Source: Vigna angularis
Lineage: Eukaryota; Streptophyta; Magnoliopsida; Fabales; Fabaceae
Assembly: GCF_016808095.1 (NCBI RefSeq)
Contig: NC_068971.1
Location: forward strand, 5,468,501-5,532,500
Direction of reading: 5' to 3'
DNA length: 64,000 nucleotides
A model generated the notes under the pieces. The model saw only the letters and a program-made list of their open reading frames with translations, was not told where the DNA came from and made no database searches. A program made the position numbers and the translations under genes. This document shows, piece after piece, positions 24,629-37,053 of this stretch. Each line of letters begins with the position of its first letter. Position 1 is the first letter of the stretch.

Positions 24629-25972
24629 ATGGTAAAGACAAAGAAAGGTACTAAATTCATCAAAGACGTTTTACTAGTTCCAAATCTTAAAGAAAATCTT
24701 TTAAGTATTGGCCAAATGATGGAGAATGAATATTCTCTTCATTTTGAGAAAGATACATGCAAAATTTATGACAGTAAAATGATAGAAATTGGCCAAGTAA
24801 AAATGGAAAAGAGAAATAGAAGCTTTCCTATAAGCTTCAAACCTGGAACTAATATTGCCATGAAGGTAGAAGTTGATGACTCATGGCTTTGGCATAGGAG
24901 ATTTGGCCACTTCAACACACATGCCTTAAAGCTTTTATATAAGAAAAACATGATGAGAGATCTTCCATGCTTGAAAGAGAATAATGAATCATGCGAAGGA
25001 TGTCTCCTCGGAAAACAACACCGATTACCATTCTCGACAGACAAAGCATAGAGAGCAAAAGACTTATTAGAGTTTATTCATACCGATGTTTGCGGACCGA
25101 TGAGAACTCCTTCACATCATAACAACAGGTATTTTATCCTCTTCATTGATGACTTCTCTAGAATGACATGGGTCTATTTCTTAAAGGCAAAGTCAGAAGT
25201 CTTCGAAGTATTCAAGAAATTTAAGGCCCTTGTTGAGAAGCAAAGTGGAAAACAAATAAAAGTACTTAGAAGTGATCGTGGCAAGGAGTACACATCTCAC
25301 GAGTTTGAAAAATTCTATCAAGATGAAGGCATAGAGCGAAAACTTACAGTTACATATACTCCACAACAAAATGACGTGTCTGAGAGAAAGAATCGCATAG
25401 TTATGGAGATGGCAAGGTCAATGCTAAAAGAGAAAAACATGCCTAACACTTTTTGGTCTGAAGCAGTCTACACTGCAATTTACATTCTAAATAGATTTCC
25501 AACTAAGGCAGTCCAAGACAAGACTCCTATTGAAGCTTGGAGTGGGAGAAAGCCATCAGCTAAACACCTACGAGTATTTGGGTCTATCTGCTTCATACAT
25601 GTTCCTGATCAAAGGAGGCACAAGCTTAAAGATAAGACTATACGAGGAATATTCTTGGGATATAACACACAGTCAAAAGGTTATCGAGTTTACAACCTAC
25701 AAACAAAAAAGCTCATCATTAGTCGAGATGTTGAAGTTGATGAAAATGCTTCTTGGAATTGGGAAGAAGAAAAGGTTGTTAAAAGTAACATTCTACTTCC
25801 AATGCAACAATCTCAAGAAGAAACTCAAGAAGAGGCAGAAAATTCAAGTACACTTTCTCCACCTCCACAACAAGATTCTTCACCTGAATCTAGTCCAAGA
25901 AGAGTAAGATCTTTGGTAGACATATATGAAACTTGCAATATGGCCATGATTAAGCCTAATTGTAGATGTTGA
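24629..25972 (+). pseudogene. copia element 2 integrase
   Basis: A pre-integrase zinc-binding segment (WHRRFGHFNTH ... CEGCLLGKQH) ends at a TAG at 25049-25051. The catalytic core follows in the same element, with FIDDFSRMTWVY, RSDRGKEYTS and VSERKNRIV holding the D, D and E positions, and then a C-terminal LGYNTQSKGYRVYN motif. A 238-bp tandem duplication starts at 25727 and breaks the frame before reverse transcriptase. Confidence 0.85.
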
Positions 25973-26202
25973 AGTTGATGAAAATGCTTCTTGGAATTGG
26001 GAAGAAGAAAAAGTTGTTAAAAGTAACATTCTACTTCCAGTGCAACAATCTCAAAAAGAAACTCAAGAAGAGGCAGAAAATTTTGGTACACTTTCTCCAC
26101 TTCTACAACAAGATTCTTCACCTGAATCTAGTCCAAGAAGAGTAAGATCTTTGGTAGACATATATAAAACTTGCAATATGGCCATGATTAAGCCTAACTG
26201 TT
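25727..26202 (+). repeat. 238-bp tandem duplication inside copia element 2 pol
   Basis: Two adjacent copies (25727-25964 and 25965-26202), both beginning GATGTTGAAGTTGATGAAAA and differing by a few substitutions. The unit is not a multiple of three, so it changes the reading frame between integrase and reverse transcriptase. Confidence 0.92.
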
Positions 26203-27745
26203 ATGAAGAAGCCTCAAAGCAAGAAGTATGGGTCAAGGCTATGGAAGAAGAGATTAAAATGATTGAGAAGAATAACACTTGGGAACTCGTAAATTGTCCT
26301 CATGGAAAAGACATCATTAGAGTCAAATGGATATATTTAAAACAAAGCTCAATCCTGATGGAACTATACAAAAGCATAAAGCAAGATTGGTTGCCAAAGG
26401 CTACTCACAACAACCAGGAATAGCCTACAATGAGACATTTGCTCCAGTTGCTCGCTTAGATACAATTAGAGTTTTAATAGCTCTTGCAGCACAAAAAAGA
26501 TGGAACATCTATCAACTGGATGTCAAGTCAGCCTTTCTAAATGGGGTGCTCGAAGAAGAGATTTATGTTGAACAACCACAGGGCTTCATCAACGAAGGCA
26601 ATGAAGGCAAAGTACTAAGACTTAAAAAAACATTATATGGCCTGAAGCAAGCTCCTCGAGCATGGTATAACAAGATTGATAAATACTTCATCAATTAAGG
26701 ATTCAGGAGGAGCAAGAGTGAGCCAACATTATATATTAAGGCACAAGGTCAGTACCATCTCATTGTCTCTATATATGTCGATGATCTTATCTATACAGGA
26801 AACAATATAGAGATGATGAAAGAATTTAAAGAAGACACGATAAAGACATTTGAAATGACCGACCTTGGCTTGATGAACTATTTCCTCAGTATATAGGTGA
26901 AACAAGAAAAGGAAGGTATATTTATCTCTCAAAAGAAATATATTGAAGCTCTATTAAAGAAGTTCAAGATGAATGGTTGTAAACCTGTCACTACTCCGCT
27001 GGTGGTAAACGAGAAGCTACAGAAAGATGATGGAGCACAAGAGGCAGATGCATCATGCTACAGAAGCTTAATTGGAAGTCTTCTCTATCTCACAGCCACA
27101 CGACCAGACATTATGTATGTTACAAGTCTTCTATCAAGATTCATGCAAAAGCCAAGTCATATTCATTATGGAGTAGGAAAAAGAATTTTAAGATATCTAC
27201 AAAGCACAAAGGAGTTTGGTATATGGTACAAAACTATGACTAACTCAAGGATCATTGGCTACATAGATAGTGATTGGGCAGGATCAATGGACGACATGAA
27301 AAGTACGTCAGGATATGCTTTCTCACTAGGATCGGGTATTTTATCTTGGGCATCAAAGAAGCAAGCAATTGTGGCACAATCAACAGCAGAAGCAGAGTAT
27401 GTAGCAGCTGCTGAAACCACGAGTCAAGCAATATGGCTACGAAGAATACTTGAAGAAATGGGTGAACCACAAGATGGACCGACTATTATCTATTGCGACA
27501 ACAAATCGGCAATAGCAATAGCAATAGCAAAAAATCCAATCCATCATCAAAGAACAAAACACATAGCCATTAAATATCACTTCATTCGAGATGAAGAGAC
27601 AACTAAACAAATATGAATCGATTACTGCCCAACAGAAGAACAAATTGCAGATATATTTACGAAGGCATTACGAAGACCAAGATTTGAACTATTGCGCATA
27701 ATGCTTGGAGTTACCGAATTTGCATTAAGGAGGAGTATTAAAGTG
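26203..27745 (+). pseudogene. copia element 2 reverse transcriptase and RNase H
   Basis: Reverse transcriptase begins with EASKQEVWVKAMEEE, shifts frame near 26330, and continues through [11 protein letters not shown] and DVKSAFLNG to a TAA at 26696-26698. The catalytic YVDD box is at 26774-26785. A TAG at about 26894 separates it from RNase H (SLIGSLLYLTATRPD, GYIDSDWAGS, STAEAEYVA, YCDNKSAIA). TGA at 27614-27616 precedes the last segment (IADIFTKAL). Confidence 0.85.
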
Positions 27746-28115
27746 TAATGCAAATTCTAGAAGAATGTAGAAGCTCCTTAGATAGAAGAAAAGAAATGTA
27801 AAACAAGTTCTAGAATATTGTAAAAAAGCCTAAGATAGGAAGAAAAATCAAGAATATTCCACATAGCTAAAAATCTAGAACATTCCACATAAGTTGTGGC
27901 TAGTATGTTCGAGAATAATCTATGGGTCTATAAATACCCATGAACTCTACCATTTGCAAGATGTAGACAACATCTACCATTTGATGTAAGAAGCCAACAT
28001 CTACAACAACAAAGACAACTACAACACTTCTTCCAACTACTACTTCTACATTCTACTATCTCTACATTTTCTCTACCACATCAACTACTCCTTTCACAAC
28101 CTTAAAATACTAACA
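27736..28115 (+). repeat. 3' LTR of copia element 2
   Basis: 380 bp, same length as the 5' LTR, starting directly after the purine tract. It ends CTAACA followed by the target duplication. Confidence 0.92.
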
Positions 28116-28403
28116 GCCGATTATTTGAGCCAAATTGATTAAAAATATATGATTACTGAGCTTGATTATTAATTTATTTCTTGCTATATTTTCCGTGTGG
28201 ATGTAATCACCCGTAGGAAGTTAGATACAAACGACACGTTAAGCAATTAATCTAATACAAAGCCAAAGCAATTAACTAGATGTTGTACTATTGGTTGGAT
28301 AGCATTTTGTTGATTTCCATGATGTAGTTGTTTGACAATCTATCTAAACACAGAGGAAAAGGTGACTTCACAATACACTAGAAGTTGGATTTGAAGTTTA
28401 CAC

Positions 28404-31066
28404 TGTAAGGACCTATTTTTTTTTTATTATTTTAAAAGGAGATGGGGGGAGCAATCAGTGCTGGGAAGCAACAGCCGCCCCATAGAAAGAAGTGGGATTT
28501 TGTTTTATTTGGAAAATGGGGAGCAGCACGTTCGAGCTTTGCTCTCATTCTTGGCACCATTCAACAAGCATTACGCGTAGGAGATAAAAGGGGGTAATGG
28601 GTTCTGCACTGGGGGAGTGAAATCCTTGCTGCAAATTCGTGAGGGAGGTGAAGTTCAGAGCTGCTGGAGTTGCAAAGAGGCCTTGGTGCTGCAAGTCTTG
28701 GAGGAGATAGATTCAAGATTCACAAAGGAAGTCTTCAAGAGGTAAGGGGAACTAGATCTATTTCTATAGATTGTAGAATTATTAAGCTATGTTTGAGATA
28801 TGTGATATTCTCTTCTTTGATGAAAATCTGGGAAAAATGGGGTGAAAGATGGGGTCTCTGGAAATCTAGTGCGATTCTGCAGAAACGCGCGTTCGTCCAA
28901 AATTGCTCGACCAATTAGTGGTCGGCCAACATATCCTGCACGTTCGGTCAATCTTGATTAAAATTGGTCTTCTTAGGTTTCAGTTTTGAGCGTTCGATCT
29001 TAGTTAATTAGTGAATTGTACGTTCGTCCAAACAGTAATTGGTCTCGTAATATTTGATCTATATACGTTCGTCCAAAAGGTGTTTACCTATTTGCTCTCG
29101 TAGTAATTGATCTATGTGTGTTCGTTCAAACGATATTTACATAGTATTCGGTCTTGATGTTGTTGGTCCTCAGATAGCGAGCGTCCATAGGTATTATGAG
29201 CGTTCGGTCTTGATGTTGTTGGTCCTCAGTCAGCGAGCGTCCATAGGTATGAGCGACCGTTCGGTCTTGTGTCCTCCAGTAACGAGCGTTATCGTTCGTG
29301 CTGGGCTTGTTTTGGTGAGCGTTCGGCGATCGGTCTTCGTGTATGGGTGACTGCAGTGTTTGACTGAATTTAGTATGATTAGGCTAAAATCTTGAGTGTT
29401 CGGTTTTGATGTTTTAGTGATATAAGCGTTCGATCTAAATTTGATATTCTTAGGTTTGAATCCGGAACGTTCGTTTTTGGGTGTATTGGTATAATTTGAC
29501 ATTCTTAGTTTAAGAGCTTGAACGTTCGTTTTGGCTAATTAGTTATCATAGCGTTCGGTCTTAAATCTGATGTTCTTATGTTTAAATATTGAACGTTCGG
29601 TGTTGGTGAAATTATTTATCTTGAACGTTCGGTCTTGGTTCAATTCTGATTGTGAACGTTCGGTCTTGATTTTATTCTGATTGTGAGCATTCGGCCTTAA
29701 GTAAGTACTCTTAGGTAGCTTGTAGCGTTCGGTCTGAGGGTATTATTGATGGATAGCGTTCGATCTTGATCATCTTTTTCTCAGGCTTCAATGTTAGCGT
29801 TCGTTCAAATAGCGATCGGCTAAATAGTATTTGGTTTAATAACGTTTGGTGTTTTAAGTGTTGAGTATAAGAGATTGATCTTAACGTTCGTCCTAATAGT
29901 ATCCAATTTGAGTGAGGTGTTCGGTTTTAGCGTTCGGCAGAACAATATTCTATTTTTATGATGGTCGATTTTAGCGTTCGGCTGAGATCTCTTAGCGTCC
30001 GTCCGAATAGTATAGTGTTCGGCAATATGGCGGTCGGCAGATAGCGTTTGTCCAGATCATTTTGGTGAATGACGTCTGTCCAAATAGTGTTCGGCCTGAG
30101 GGTTGGAAAATGGCGTTCGTCCAGTAACGTTCGTTCCACAAGTGTTCGGTGAATAGTGGTCGTCCAAATAGTATTCTACAAATAATGTTGTCTAAGTTTA
30201 TTTTCTCTTGAATTGAATTATGTGTACAAATGTTTGGAATATATACTGTGAAGTGATATAGGTGAAAGTATGTGAATGAATGAGAAATATGATAAATTAC
30301 TGTGATGATCTGATTGTAAATGTAAATGATGAATTTGAGTATGATTCGGACATCTCGGGGAGAGATGGATGAAAGTGGTTATGTGAAGTATCGTGGTTGA
30401 TCTGTATAATTGTATGGAGCTTTGAAATGGTATGTCTATCCCTAAACTCAAAGCATTGTTCATACTCAAGTAGAGAAGAACAATGTAAGTGGTGAGAGTA
30501 GAGGGAGGTCCTCGTCTATAGTCTTTGAATTTAGACATAGACAGATTGGGGGATTCACCTTGCTAGTATTGGAGAAAGACCAGCTAAACTATGCAAGTGC
30601 AAAGACGACTAATAGTTCGACAGTTATACAAATCCGGATGAGTCGTGTGAATGTGTGAGTTGTGGTTTAATGAGCATGCCTAAATTGTTCTTTATATGAA
30701 TCTATGTATGATAACATGATTTTTATATCTAGCTCACCCTTGCATTGTTTGTGTTGTGTGCTGTTTGGATATGTTTCTTTGGCGATGATCATCCACTTGG
30801 ATGGGAGCAGATGTTGGCGAGGAGAGTCCTTTGGAGCAAGAGCTGGAAGATGCTGAGGTTGCGGTGTAGTTTTCTTAAGAATTTTCCCATTTGAACACTT
30901 GTAGTGTTCCATCCTTTAAACTGTTTAAGTTTAAATTCCGTTTCTTTCATTTCTGGATGACTGTAATTTCACATTTAATTACACGTCATACTCTGACTGT
31001 TCTCTATATTTGAATGTTGACGTCTTTATTATATAATATTCGTTATTATATAATTGGGATGTTACA
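28404..31066 (+). mobile_element. Solo LTR of a Ty3/gypsy (Tekay-like) element
   Basis: 2663 bp, starting TGTAAGGACC and ending GGGATGTTACA. Perfect 5-bp duplications TACAC flank it (28399-28403 and 31067-31071), and there is no internal coding region. The end sequence, the GATGATCATCC segment near 30784 and the CTCAAGTAGAGA segment near 30469 are shared with the LTRs of the gypsy element at 53040, so it is a diverged relative. It probably arose by recombination between the two LTRs of one element. Confidence 0.9.
28880..30180 (+). repeat. CGTTCGGTC/CGTTCGTCC motif array in the solo LTR
   Basis: Several dozen copies of AGCGTTCGGTCTT- or CGTTCGTCCAAA-like words at irregular spacing, separated by AT-rich spacers. 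It is strikingly CpG-rich for this window. The same word type fills the middle of the LTRs of the gypsy element. Confidence 0.9.
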
Positions 31067-31071
31067 TACAC

Positions 31072-32014
31072 CGGTTAATCTAGGATGAGATTAAATTTAA
31101 CAGCCATAACTATATTTCATAATTAAATTTTAATGAAAATTATATAGTTGAGTTCTACTTAGTTGTACTTTTTTAAAGAAATAATATATACTCTACTTGA
31201 GTTCTACTTTTTTTATATATAGATCATTAAATCAATTACATTCCTGAAAATTACTACACAGCTTTGACAGTTATAATTTAATGACAAAAGTAATAAATGA
31301 AGTATTTTCAAATTATGTAGTACATTTTTGTTTATATTAATTTACACCTTAATATATAATAATGATTATAATTTATTTTTTTCATAATGTTAACTATAAG
31401 ACATAATAGTATTTCTTTTTATAAATTTAATCCCTTAAGAATTAAATATTCAGAATGCTTAATAATTATAAACAATATAAAGGGATATAATAAAATCATC
31501 ATAAAAGTTTATAAAAAAGATCAGATACTGATATATCACATTTTGCTTTGTTTCACTCAAGGCTAACTGTTTTCAACTATAACACGAATGTAATTTATTT
31601 TGGTTAAGCATAACATGACACCACACGACAAGTACATATTATGATAAGACTTGTACCGCATATGCAGCATATCAATAGCAGGGTGATGCTGCATAATGTA
31701 ATTCGACCTACCGCAGCTGCAAGGATAGACTTTATTTGTGATGATGATTGAAGTGATGAACAAGTGATTGCTGCAACGTATGCATGTGCCAAAAATCAAG
31801 TGATTGTTGCCAAATGCATATACCAAAAGCTTGAGAGTGTTGTAACATCTATAACAGTGTGAGGATGAGTAACACCCAATCCCCCTATTATTTGAACCAG
31901 AAAATCTAGTTGCTCTAGTTACATATACATGATTTATTACAGTGACAAGCTTACATCATAATACAAAGGATAAATGGTGAACAAAACAAGAAAAACTTAA
32001 GTAGTTGTATGTAG
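31072..32014. other. Intergenic, 3' of the receptor kinase
   Basis: AT-rich with no supported gene. The short open frames at 31563-31826 show no recognisable domain. It includes the 3' flank of the receptor kinase, which is on the - strand. Confidence 0.4.
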
Positions 32015-35000
32015 TTAAATACTGCTTTGGAGGAGTTGTGCAAGTATGATATTAGGGAACTCATCTGCTAAAGGTGACTTACCCATCATAAGCTTTTTGG
32101 ACACTTGATCCATTGTTGGTCGAGAACATGGATTTTCACTCAAGCAAGAAAATGCCAAGATTGCAACCAAAATGACATCCCCAACAACCGATTTAAGAGG
32201 ATGAGGAGGTCTTTGGTCTATCACATCAATTAGTAGCAAGTTATGAGTTATTGCTGCTGAAGATGAAGATAACAAGGAAGAAATGAGATCCCCCGGATGT
32301 TTCCCCATGATGATTTCTAGACAAAGAACTCCAAAACTGAATACATCACATTTCTCAGTCACTTCCATTGTCTGGGCAAACTCTACAATAAACAAAAACA
32401 GCAGTTGGTTATGCTAAAAGTTTACCAACTGATATGTTCTAAATGGGTTTGGTATTTGCATATATATACCACTTTTGAACTTAACTTCTTAACATTCATT
32501 GGATTCATTAGCTTATCTCCTCTACATGTAAACAAGGGTTAAACATAATTTGAACGCAAAGTGCTGGAAATTAATTGCAAAAAACAGAGATAATTCCAAA
32601 TCATATTTCTAAATGAGGAAAAAGGATCCAACCTGGAGCTGCATACCCAAAGGTGCCTGCAAATGTGGTCCAAGTGCTTGCACCAGGTTTTAGAATCTTA
32701 GCTGTCCCAAAATCAGAGACATGAGGTTCTTTTTGTGAATCTAAAAGAATATTCTTGCTGGATATGTCTCGATGAATTATTGGTGGTGAGCAATCCTGAT
32801 GCATATAGGATAAAGCATGGGCCACACCTTTAACAACATTTACTCTCTCTTCCCAGTTAAATGAAGCTGCTTTCTTTTCATTGATTAGTACTTGATCCAA
32901 GCTACCCCCTTCCAAGAACTCGTAGACCAAAAAGGAGAACCGTGAATGTGAGCAAAATCCACATAGCTTTACAATGTTACGGTGCCTGATTTCTGTCAAA
33001 GCTTGAATTTCGTTTTCAAAAGCTTTAAAATTAGGCTTCTCTTCATCTGTTTCCATGTGAAGTTTCTTCACCGCAAAAACCTGGCCTGTTGACATCTCAG
33101 CTTTGTAAACTGATCCTTGCCCTCCAAGTCCAATCAGATATTTTTCGTTGAAATTATCGGTTGCTTCAATGATGTGTTCAAACATAATTTTTCCATCGTG
33201 ACTCCATATGGAAAACACTTCTCCAGTGAGTTTCTTTCCGGAATGCACATTTTCTTTACCATGTATATCTTCCTTTCTTGCTTTTCGACAGAGAATATAC
33301 ATTGAAACTGACACCCCACATAACACTAGAACAAGAGCACCCAAGAAAATAAATAATGCTATTTGAATGCCCTTGTGCCTCTTCCGACTGTGGTTGGCTG
33401 GGCAACGCATTAAGCCAGTGACATTGCCACACAAGTCTCTGTTATTTTTCAATGATTCAATCGAAGCATTTAGAAAGGCTTCGTTATTTGGAAGTGGCCC
33501 TTCTAACTGGTTGTATGATATGTTGACAGAAATCAAACCTGAAACGCCATCAAAACTGGATGGAATATTTCCAGAAAGACTGTTGTGAGAGAGATTAAGC
33601 CACTGCAGTTTCGTCACCTCTCCAAGCTGTTTTGGTATTGTTCCACTCAACAAATTCCCACTAAGATCAAGATATTCAAGAGGCTGAAATTTGCGAAACT
33701 CCAGGGGAATAGTTCCGTTTATTTTATTATTGCTCAAAGTCAACCTTCGTAAGTTGGGCAATTCTACAACTTCTCTCGGTATTGTTCCACTCAACTGGTT
33801 ACCTCCAAGATCCAAATCTTCAAGAATTTGTACTGATCCAATTTCTTTGGGAATGTCACCAGAAAGATGGTTGTTGCTAATCTCAAGTTCAATTAACGAT
33901 TTCATATTCCCTAATTCCTTTGGAATCTTTCCCTTCAAGTTATTAGAAGAAAGGTGAAGCTTGCCAAGTTTGGTTGCCTCAGCAAGTTCGACTGGTATAC
34001 CACCAGAAATGTTATTGTTGGATATCTTTAAGGTACCAAGATTAGGACACTTCCCCCAGTTTGATGAAATTTGGCCATAAAACTTGTTGTCGCTCAAATC
34101 AATGTATTCCAAATTTGGATATACACCAAAATCTTGTGCTATATCTCCTTCCAATCGGTTCCCTTCCAACCTGAGTCTAGTAACACTAGAACAGTTCTTC
34201 AAGCTTATTGGCACCGGACCGGTGAAACGGTTGTGGTGAGCACTAAGGGAGTTTAGGGTCCCAGCAGAGCAAATTTGAGGTGGCAAATGGCCTGTGAAAT
34301 CATTCTCAGCAAGTAACACCATAGACCAGTTCAGAATGTTATTCAAGACTTGTGAAACACTGCCATTGAGTTTGTTGAAGGACAGTTCTAAAATAGTGAG
34401 GTTTTTCAAATTTCCAATTGTGGCAGGAATTGTTCCGGTGAGATTATTGATTTGGAGACTAAGTACTTTCAAATTGATCAAGTTTCCTATAGAGGGAGGA
34501 ATTGATCCAGAAAGATTGTTAGAGCGTAAAAACAACCTGGTGAGCTTGGTCAGGTTTCCAATTGTGGAAGGAATAGGTCCAGAAATGTGGTTGTAATCAA
34601 GTGCAAGTGTATCTAAATTGGCCAAGTTTTCTATGGAAGCAGGGATTGATCCAGAAAGATTATTGCTATCAAGAAAGAGCAAGGTCAGGTTAGACATGGT
34701 CCATAAGGAGGATGGGATTGGCCCAGATAAAAGGGAGTTATTGGAAAGGCGAAGCTCATTTAAACTAGACATGTTGCCTATTGTTTCAGGGATAGTACCA
34801 GAGAGAGAATTTCTTGACAAATCAATATTCCTAAGGTTTCTCAACATTGAAATTTCTAGAGGAATGGAACCAGAAAACTTATTAATTTTAAGATTTAGAA
34901 ACTCTACCTTGTACAACTTTCCAATCTCTGGTGGAATATGGCCAGAAAAACTGTTTATGCCTAAATCTAGATATGTCAAATTGTACAGGTTTGCTATGGA

Positions 35001-35558
35001 ATTAGGAATCTCACCGCTTAGTTGACATTTGTACAGATCAAGGCCTTGTAAACTCCTTAGTGTCCACACTTGTTGAGGGATGGAACCATTGAAATAATTT
35101 GTAGAAAGATTCAAAACATTTACTCTGGTCATGTTACCAATTTGTGGTGGAATGGTCCCATAAAAGGAGTTGTTATAGATATTTAGGATGAGTAGGTTAG
35201 GAAAAGCTGAGAAATTGAGGGTGTGAAGGGTACCTATGAGACCATAATTTGAAAGATCTATGGTGGAGATGGACTTGGAATCGTTGCAATGAATTCCTTC
35301 CCATTGGCATGAAGTAGAACCTGTCCAAGTTGATAAGAGATCTTGGCTGCTATTATCAAAGCTGTATTTCCACTTTAACAGTGCATTTGCCTCACTGTTA
35401 TCAGTTGCAGCTTCATCACCAACAGTTCTTGTGCTGGCAGCAGAGGCCAAAACTACTGTTTTGGAAAACCAAGCAAGTTGGAGTGAAAAGTGTGTTAGAA
35501 TGGCCAAAAGAAAGTAAGAGAGAATCCTCCATAAGGCTAGAATCTTGATGGATTCCAT
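32015..35558 (-). CDS. LRR receptor-like kinase, MIK2-like
   Basis: A predicted plasma-membrane receptor kinase of 1097 aa. Exon 1 is 35558-32633 and exon 2 is 32382-32015. The 250-bp GT-AG intron splits the codon for the APE glutamate (residue 976), and reading without splicing gives a false end. Parts in order: signal peptide (about 1-40), LRRNT cap with a CQWEGIHC motif, about two dozen LRRs of LxxLxLxxNxLxGxIP type (about 100-700), a membrane helix (about 731-752) and a kinase domain. The glycine loop [11 protein letters not shown] is near 809, the ATP-binding Lys lies in AVKK, and HRDISSKN near 930 (an RD kinase), SDFG near 949 and YAAPE follow. All key kinase residues are present. By family it is closest to MIK2/LRR-XII-type receptors, which in Arabidopsis sense SCOOP peptides; its ligand here is unknown. 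Confidence 0.93.
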
Positions 35559-36604
35559 GGTTCAAGTATAACTGGATTTTGGGATGAAGAACACTCATTT
35601 AAAGGCTGCATATTCTTGTAAGGGAAAGGTGTATTATTGTGAAGATAGAAATTGGTGAAACTATAATGTGCTTATATGTGGCATGAGTGGACCCTTCTGA
35701 CATGACTTCACTAAAACTTTTCAACAAGAAAAGTTATTCACACAAGTACCAATCTCCAACATGATTTTTCTATCTGCACAAAAAGAAGAAATCATACATG
35801 GCATTGTCAAGAACCGAAAAGATTCCTATCTTGTCAAATGTGGCCGCGATAATGGGTACACTTGGAAGTGTAGAGTTGAAATCTGACAAAAGGAAACAGA
35901 TTTAGGTGATTAGAATTGTAGTAGAACCTCATAAAGTGTGTTTTAAGAATGGTATCTATCATCATAACTTTGACTCAAGGATGATATATAAGTAATGATG
36001 TTGGCATATTGATAATGTTAAGATGGGAACAACCACCAGCAGCCTTTGCCATTGCACATTTCTTCCTTTTCAGATTCTCCAGAAAGCCCAAAATTTGGTA
36101 TTTTTCACTTGATATGTCTGACAAAAATTTATAACAATTTGATGCTATAACAGAGATTATCTGTTTCATGTCTAGAGCTATTGAGAAATATCAAGGCAAA
36201 CCCAGTACTTTCTTTCATTAGTTATGCTGATTAATTGCAATTAACAGAATAATCTACATGTTCATTAAATTGATTTTCATTGCCATTTTTCTTTTCAACT
36301 ATTGAAATTATTATTTAAATTAATCGTGATTTTAATCTCAATGATAATCATGATTAGTTCTGTTAATTAATATTGGTTTTGTGTTGACTGGTTATTTTCA
36401 TCATTTAATTAAACTTCATTGTTTAATTTTATTTTGTTGTAAGACATGGAATATTTATTCCAATGTATGTTGAATGGCAAATACATTTTTGTTACAAATT
36501 AAACTTCAATTATACATGAAATTTATAAGATGATTATGTTAGTAAATGTTTAAATCTATAACCTGCAAAAGCATTAGAAAAATAAAGTTTTTAATAAAGA
36601 AAAA
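35559..36604. other. 5' flank of the receptor kinase
   Basis: No gene is seen. On the - strand a TATA-like ACATATAAG (35671-35680) lies about 115 bp before the start codon and could be the core promoter, with low certainty. Confidence 0.35.
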
Positions 36605-37053
36605 GGTTTAATGTTTCGGTAGACCCTATTTTCGTTCAAAATCTCAGATTGATTCTCTTCTTTTTCAGCATCTCAATTGGGTCTTTATTTTGTGAAAATT
36701 GCAACAATTAGATCCTTGTCGTTAGATTGAGTTTAACCATGTATGGTTGACATGACACGCTGACGTGAAATTTTATTTTTTTATTAAACATTAAACTGAG
36801 CCAAGTTATCATCCTTGACACATTATTATCTTCTACCCCCAGAAATCCTAGCATTTCCCCTACCATCCATCGTCGGACCACCAATAACAAAGCTGCCGCA
36901 ATGTTATGTCAACCATACGTTAATGTCGTTGGACCAAATTTAATGACAGAGGTCTAATTGTTGCAATTTTCATAAAATAAGAACTCAATTGAGACGCCGA
37001 AAAAAAAGAGAATCAATTTAAGATTTTGGACAAAAATAATGACCTACCAAGTA
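36605..37053. mobile_element. Small Mutator-like/foldback element with long inverted arms
   Basis: The left arm (about 36605-36770) and right arm (about 36895-37053) are inverted copies sharing GAAAATTGCAACAATTAGA, a CTCAATTG segment and a GGTTGACAT segment. The arms resemble those of the larger element at 42913. The outer ends and target duplication could not be fixed. There is no coding capacity. Confidence 0.6.

Larger units (their letters stand above)
23033..28115 (+). mobile_element. Ty1/copia LTR retrotransposon, full length but decayed (element 2)
   Basis: 5083 bp with 380-bp LTRs at both ends, flanked by GCCTA (23028-23032) and GCCGA (28116-28120), a 5-bp duplication with one mismatch. 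The LTRs start TATTAAAG and end CTAACA, that is TA...CA instead of TG...CA. The primer site GTGGTACCAGAGC begins at 23413, and the purine tract AAGGAGGAG (27727-27735) touches the 3' LTR. The domain order gag, protease, integrase, reverse transcriptase, RNase H is typical of copia. The two LTRs differ at about 25 sites by eye. It is the same family as element 1. Confidence 0.93.

Noticed and set aside
28880..30180. CRISPR-like look of the CGTTCG array
   Set aside because: Word length and spacing are irregular, and the context is a plant LTR.
32601..32632. Receptor kinase ending at 32601 without splicing
   Set aside because: That reading stops in the middle of the kinase domain; a GT-AG intron joins it to the rest of the kinase in frame.
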